Assembly (NCBI GenBank): GCA_964654155.1 | Contig: CAZZGL010000046.1 | Coordinates: 1-11,263, forward strand | DNA length: 11,263 bases | Source: CAG-826 sp964654155 | GTDB lineage: Bacteria; Bacillota_I; Bacilli_A; RFN20; CAG-826 | Reading direction: 5' to 3' | Shown here: piece after piece, positions 8,385 through 11,263 of the stretch | Numbering within the stretch: position 1 is the stretch's first letter | Layout: each line of letters opens with the position of its first letter | Program-made: the position numbers and the translations under genes | The notes under the pieces: model-generated | Database searches by the model: none | Told to the model about the DNA's origin: nothing | The model's input: only the letters and a program-made list of their open reading frames with translations

Positions 8385-8678
8385 TTAAAATCCAAAACCA
8401 CGTGTGGCCATTGCTTTAATTTGTTCTTCTTCTTCAGAAATCTTTTCAATAATTTCATTTATCGCCATCATAATCATGTCTTGAAGCATATCTTTATCTT
8501 CGCTTGTTAATAAAGATTCATCAAGATCGATGGAAATTATTTTCTTAGATCCTAATGCTTTAACAGTAACTGCGCCATTTTTGGTAACACAGAACTCTTT
8601 TTTTTCTAATTCAGCTTGGGCTTTTTCCATTTGTCGTTGCATTTTTTGTGCTTGAGCAAGCATTTGTTGCATATTCAT
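8385..8678 (-). CDS. ybaB: YbaB/EbfC family nucleoid-associated protein
   Basis: A 97-residue DNA-binding protein of the YbaB/EbfC (DUF149) family, called yaaK in Bacillus subtilis. It starts with the family-typical Met/Gln-rich helix MNMQQMLAQAQKMQRQMEKAQ, continues with a beta-sheet core containing VKALGSKKIISIDLD, and ends with a helix near DMLQDMIMMAINEIIEKISEE. Members form dimers that bind DNA without strong specificity. The start at 8678 has AAGGAAAGGAAA upstream in the 19-base gap after dnaX. Position between dnaX and recR supports the call. The precise in vivo role is not settled for most species. Confidence 0.94.
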   Translation of the reverse strand: MNMQQMLAQAQKMQRQMEKAQAELEKKEFCVTKNGAVTVKALGSKKIISIDLDESLLTSEDKDMLQDMIMMAINEIIEKISEEEEQIKAMATRGFGF

Positions 8679-8697
8679 AATTTATATTTTCCTTTCC

Positions 8698-10422
8698 TTA
8701 AAAATCAATTTTTAAATCAAATTCACCAAGTTTTGGTAAACGACCAACTTGGTATAGATTACGATATTTTTCATAAAGTCTAACAGCTTCTGTTCTTGAA
8801 AGTGCATAAACAGAAATTGGTCTTCCAACTAATTTAGACACTATTTCTTTTAAGCTTTGTTGATTAGAAGAAATGTTAACTTTATTTGCTAGAGATGATA
8901 ATTCATATTGAAGAATTAATATTTCTTTAGTCAATATATATGGTTGACCATCCTTTAAAAGAATTGCGTATTTACCTAATCGAGGATCAAGTGTTAAATT
9001 TTGTAATAAATTCCATTTGCTTGTTAAAGCGATTTTTTGTTCTTTATTACCAGAAACCATTACTTTTATAATAAAATCATCATCTAAATAATTTTTTTCA
9101 CCATCATTTACTAGAGGTGTTAAATCTTTTTTCTCTTCTTCTATTTCTTGTAAGAATGGAGGAAGTTCTTCTTTAACTTCTTTTATGATTGTTTCGTTTT
9201 TTGTTTCTAATAAAGGTTCTGTCTTTATTTCTTTAACCGGAGTAACTACGATTTTTTCTTCTTTTACTGGTTCGATTTTTACTTTCTTTTCTGTAGTTAC
9301 AGGTTTTGTTTCTTCTTTTATTTCATTACTTTCCTCATCATTATTTTCAAATAATGCGGTTAATTTAAATAATGTTATTTCAAACAATGAACGAATTTGA
9401 TTTACTACTTTAAATTCGTTTTGAGCTTCAAGTAAGATATCAATCATTTCACAAGCTTTTTTAAAAGATATTAATTTAGCAAATTCTTCAACATCTTCTT
9501 TTTTTATTGTGGTTAGAAGAGAGGTATTATTCGTTTTATGATATATAAGAAGATCTTTCATGATATTTAATAAATCAGAGGTTAACCGACGAATATCTAC
9601 ACCATGATCAATAAATGCTGATATTAAGTTTAATATTTCGTTATAGTTTGTGGTACTTATAGCTTGTAATAAAGCAATCTTCTCTTTTGTTCCCGCTAGA
9701 CCAAATAGTTCTTCTAAATCATGTAGAGATAAATAGTTGCCAGCATAAGCAATGCTTTGGTCTAATAAAGATAAAGCATCACGAACTCCTCCATCAGCAA
9801 GAGAAATAATTAGTTTAATTGCATCTTCATCATAACTAATTTTTTCTATTTCTAAGATTTGCTTAATTCTTTCATTTATTGATACTTCATCAACTTTTGT
9901 AAAATCATATCTTTGACAACGTGAAAGAATTGTTGGTAAAACTTTATGTGGCTCGGTTGTTGCTAATATAAAGATTACATGAGAAGGGGGTTCTTCTAGT
10001 GTTTTAAGTAATGCATTAAATGCACTAGCGGACATCATATGAACTTCGTCAATAATGTAAACTTTATATTTTCCTTTCATTGGCGAGTATTTAACTCTTT
10101 CAATTAAGTCACGAACATCTTCAACGCCATTATTACTTGCGGCATCTATTTCGATAACGTCTGGATGAGATCCATCGTTTATTGCTAAACAATTAGAACA
10201 ATGGTTGCATTGACAGCCTAAACCTTCTTCACAGTTTAAAGCTTTAGCAACGAGTTTAGCCATCGTTGTTTTACCAGTTCCTCTAGGACCAGTAAATAAG
10301 TAAGCATGAGCAATCTTTTGCGTTCTTAATGCGTTTTCTAATGTTTTAACAATATGTTTTTGACCTGCAACTTCTTCAAATGAGCTTGGTCGATATGTTC
10401 TATAAAGAGCTTTGTATGCCAT
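8698..10422 (-). CDS. dnaX: DNA polymerase III subunit gamma/tau
   Basis: A 574-residue clamp-loader ATPase. The N-terminal AAA+ module is complete: Walker A GPRGTGKT (45-52), a zinc module using C64, C72, C75 and C78 with an extra C70, Walker B IIDEVHMM (123-130), TLEEPP (141-146), sensor 1 ATTEPHK (154-160) and the SRC arginine-finger motif (167-169). Domain III runs to about residue 365. A Glu/Lys/Pro-rich linker spans about 366-440, and the last 130 residues form the tau-type C-terminal region that contacts polymerase. The ATG at 10422 has AGGTGA four bases upstream. It is the first gene of the operon, and a promoter and palindrome lie just upstream. A run of seven A at 9092-9098 could allow a -1 frameshift giving a gamma-like form of about 447 residues (see findings). 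Confidence 0.97.
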   Translation of the reverse strand: MAYKALYRTYRPSSFEEVAGQKHIVKTLENALRTQKIAHAYLFTGPRGTGKTTMAKLVAKALNCEEGLGCQCNHCSNCLAINDGSHPDVIEIDAASNNGVEDVRDLIERVKYSPMKGKYKVYIIDEVHMMSASAFNALLKTLEEPPSHVIFILATTEPHKVLPTILSRCQRYDFTKVDEVSINERIKQILEIEKISYDEDAIKLIISLADGGVRDALSLLDQSIAYAGNYLSLHDLEELFGLAGTKEKIALLQAISTTNYNEILNLISAFIDHGVDIRRLTSDLLNIMKDLLIYHKTNNTSLLTTIKKEDVEEFAKLISFKKACEMIDILLEAQNEFKVVNQIRSLFEITLFKLTALFENNDEESNEIKEETKPVTTEKKVKIEPVKEEKIVVTPVKEIKTEPLLETKNETIIKEVKEELPPFLQEIEEEKKDLTPLVNDGEKNYLDDDFIIKVMVSGNKEQKIALTSKWNLLQNLTLDPRLGKYAILLKDGQPYILTKEILILQYELSSLANKVNISSNQQSLKEIVSKLVGRPISVYALSRTEAVRLYEKYRNLYQVGRLPKLGEFDLKIDF

Positions 10423-10439
10423 AAAATCACCTGGTTTTT

Positions 10440-10445
10440 ATTATA
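10440..10445 (-). promoter_or_regulatory. dnaX: Possible -10 box for the dnaX operon
   Basis: On the minus strand TATAAT lies at 10445-10440, 17 bases upstream of the dnaX ATG. The hexamer at the matching -35 position is TTTAAA, a weak match that lies inside the palindrome at 10462-10482. Transcription from here would leave a very short leader. A second TATAAT on the minus strand sits at the centre of the palindrome (10473-10468). A TTGACT at 10522-10517 has no well-spaced partner. The true start cannot be fixed by eye. Confidence 0.35.
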
Positions 10446-10461
10446 ACACTTTTTAGTGGAG

Positions 10462-10482
10462 CTTTAAATTATAAATTTAAAG
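10462..10482. repeat. Perfect 9-bp palindrome upstream of dnaX
   Basis: CTTTAAATT (10462-10470) and AATTTAAAG (10474-10482) are exact reverse complements around ATA. The site lies 40-60 bases upstream of the dnaX start and overlaps the putative promoter, the position expected of an operator. A short hairpin CACT-TTTT-AGTG (10447-10458) follows on the dnaX side. It is made only of A and T apart from the end bases, so chance is possible. Confidence 0.45.
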
Positions 10483-10520
10483 TTCGGAAATTATTTTGTT
10501 TTTGTTGATTTTTAATAGTC

Positions 10521-10542
10521 AAAAAAAGCTCCTATGCGGAGC
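10521..10542 (-). terminator. Rho-independent terminator upstream of dnaX
   Basis: Read on the minus strand, GCTCC (10542-10538) pairs with GGAGC (10532-10528) around a five-base GCATA loop and is followed by seven T (10527-10521). It lies 88 bases past the stop of the small membrane protein gene and would end that transcript before the dnaX operon. This makes it likely that dnaX has its own promoter. Confidence 0.7.
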
Positions 10543-10578
10543 GAAGCGGTTAATCTTGATGAATTTAATTATAAGCGA

Positions 10579-10599
10579 AATTTAATTATTTAATTAAGC
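10579..10599 (+). repeat. Left arm of a 21-bp inverted repeat flanking the membrane protein gene
   Basis: This stretch matches the reverse complement of 11209-11229 at 20 of 21 positions; the only difference is A versus G three bases before the terminal AGC end. The first 11 bases (AATTTAATTAT) also occur as a direct copy at 10562-10572. The sequence is nearly all A and T, so the similarity may be fortuitous. Confidence 0.35.
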
Positions 10600-10629
10600 T
10601 CCTTAAAATTTTTTATCATAAAATACACT

Positions 10630-11106
10630 TTATTCATTTTCAATTATATTTGCAGATTTAAAGCCAAAAATGAGTTGTTCCCATGATTTGGTTAAAATAA
10701 TGATTACTAAACAAATACATACGGAAATAAAACTGATAATGCCATAACTTATAGTATAAGCTGCATAATATTCAACACCGTCAAATAGTTCAAAGAACCG
10801 CGAAAATGAACTTCCGATTAAAGTGAACAAATCTAAAAAAATCATTAATAACATTACACTTGTAAGTCGTGCTTTTTTGACTTTTTCTTCTTTATTCGCC
10901 AGTAATCCGAGCACCACAACTATAATAACCCATAGTATTTTCGAACTGAAAATATCCTCAGTAAAATATGCTAAAAAGTTCTTTTTCTCATACATTTCAA
11001 ATACGAAGAATGCCACTATGCTACCTAGTATAATTTCTACCAAATATACACCTACATAACTTCCTAAAACAAATTTCTCTTTATTATCAATAATGCTTTT
11101 TTTCAT
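10630..11106 (-). CDS. Hypothetical four-helix membrane protein
   Basis: I do not recognise this 158-residue protein. Four hydrophobic segments are clear at about residues 12-36, 57-69, 81-101 and 114-138. The loop between helices 2 and 3 is strongly basic (NKEEKVKKAR, 71-80) and the N-terminus is also basic, so both should face the cytoplasm. No catalytic or metal-binding motif stands out. The start at 11106 has GAGGAG eight bases upstream, and the ATG overlaps the stop of the preceding gene as ATGA, which indicates an operon and probable translational coupling with that gene. Small membrane proteins paired this way often work with a cytoplasmic regulator, but the partner here is cut by the window edge and cannot be identified. 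A terminator follows at 10521-10542. That it is a real gene is well supported; its function is not. Confidence 0.8.
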   Translation of the reverse strand: MKKSIIDNKEKFVLGSYVGVYLVEIILGSIVAFFVFEMYEKKNFLAYFTEDIFSSKILWVIIVVVLGLLANKEEKVKKARLTSVMLLMIFLDLFTLIGSSFSRFFELFDGVEYYAAYTISYGIISFISVCICLVIIILTKSWEQLIFGFKSANIIENE

Positions 11107-11263
11107 AAAAATATCTCCTCGTAAGATAAGTGTAAATCATTTTTTAATAAATCTCTATATTTTAATTCATTTGAGTTAGCTTTCTTTGATTCAATATAGT
11201 TTTTTTTCGCTCAATTAAATAATTAAATTCCGTTTTAAGCGAAAATCGCATTTTTTCAGAATT
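11103..11263 (-). pseudogene. 3' end of an unidentified gene with an apparent -1 frame break at a run of eight A
   Basis: Entering from the window edge, one frame is open from 11263 and reads EKMRFSLKTEFNYLIERKK up to an A8 run at 11200-11207. Staying in that frame gives about 13 more residues and a stop at 11162-11164. The -1 frame is closed by stops before the run but open after it. It reads NYIESKKANSNELKYRDLL, then NDLHLSYEEIFL, and ends at a TGA that overlaps the next gene start as ATGA (11103-11106). Joining the two frames gives a convincing charged, helical C-terminus. The junction is an in-frame A AAA AAA heptamer, so the gene may be broken, may be decoded by -1 slippage, or may reflect a one-base error in the assembly. 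The product is not recognisable from this fragment. Confidence 0.55.
11209..11229 (-). repeat. Right arm of the 21-bp inverted repeat
   Basis: Reverse complement of 10579-10599 with one mismatch. This arm lies inside the interrupted gene, where it encodes the EFNYLIER region. That argues that it is coding sequence by origin and that the match may be chance. It is nested inside a second small inverted repeat, TTTTCGCT (11204-11211) and AGCGAAAA (11238-11245). Confidence 0.35.

Noticed and set aside
8147..8419. Plus-strand open frame antisense to recR and ybaB
   Set aside because: It lies fully opposite two highly conserved genes and its translation is Ser/Leu-rich antisense noise.
9185..9400. 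Plus-strand open frame antisense to the dnaX linker
   Set aside because: The Ser/Phe/Val-rich translation is the complement of Glu/Lys-rich codons of the linker.
10423..10629. Signal recognition particle RNA upstream of dnaX, as in Bacillus subtilis
   Set aside because: Neither strand contains the conserved GGAAG...AGCAG helix 8 core; the only strong hairpin is the short terminator.
10823..11059. Plus-strand open frame antisense to the four-helix membrane protein
   Set aside because: No binding site, and the minus-strand gene has a good start, coupling and clear membrane helices.
11239..11256. Plus-strand terminator GCGA-AAA-TCGC followed by T6
   Set aside because: The stem is only four pairs and lies inside the coding frame of the minus-strand gene.
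1..11263. Mycoplasma-type code with TGA as Trp
   Set aside because: TGG encodes Trp throughout yfhO and the other genes, conserved proteins end where expected, and no conserved Trp position is encoded by TGA.

Overview
The window is AT-rich with low-GC codon use. It reads with the standard code: Trp is TGG in every long gene, and TGA is not needed as Trp. The gene content and order (dnaX, ybaB, recR, tmk, holB, ricT, rsmI) are those of the replication-origin-proximal cluster of Bacilli and related Firmicutes or Mollicutes-like lineages. RicT points to Firmicutes. No closer placement can be made from the sequence.

Layout. Positions 1-1011 (+) hold the 3' part of an archaeal-type ATPase with a C-terminal DUF234 nuclease-like domain, followed by a terminator. 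Positions 1208-4345 (+) hold one very large YfhO-family membrane protein with its own promoter-like sequence. A strong hairpin at 4365-4406 separates it from the convergent minus-strand genes. Positions 4429-10422 (-) form a tight seven-gene operon read dnaX > ybaB > recR > tmk > holB > ricT > rsmI, with junctions ranging from a 17-nt overlap to a 19-nt gap. Upstream of dnaX is a 207-nt intergenic region with a perfect palindrome, a terminator and AT-rich repeats. Positions 10630-11106 (-) encode a small four-helix membrane protein of unknown function. The window ends in the 3' end of another minus-strand gene (11103-11263), which overlaps that protein by ATGA and carries an apparent frameshift at a run of eight A.

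How the genes fit together. DnaX and HolB are the tau/gamma and delta' subunits of the DNA polymerase III clamp loader. Tmk supplies dTDP for dTTP. YbaB binds DNA and RecR acts in RecFOR recombinational repair. RicT is part of the Ric complex that directs RNase Y. RsmI methylates 16S rRNA. This is ordinary core biology.

The less ordinary signals are: the interrupted gene at the right end, where the frame break lies on a textbook A AAA AAA slippery heptamer; a possible slippery site in dnaX at the right place to make a gamma-like short form; two mutually exclusive hairpins before yfhO; and the palindrome upstream of dnaX. I did not find a convincing undescribed multi-gene system here.
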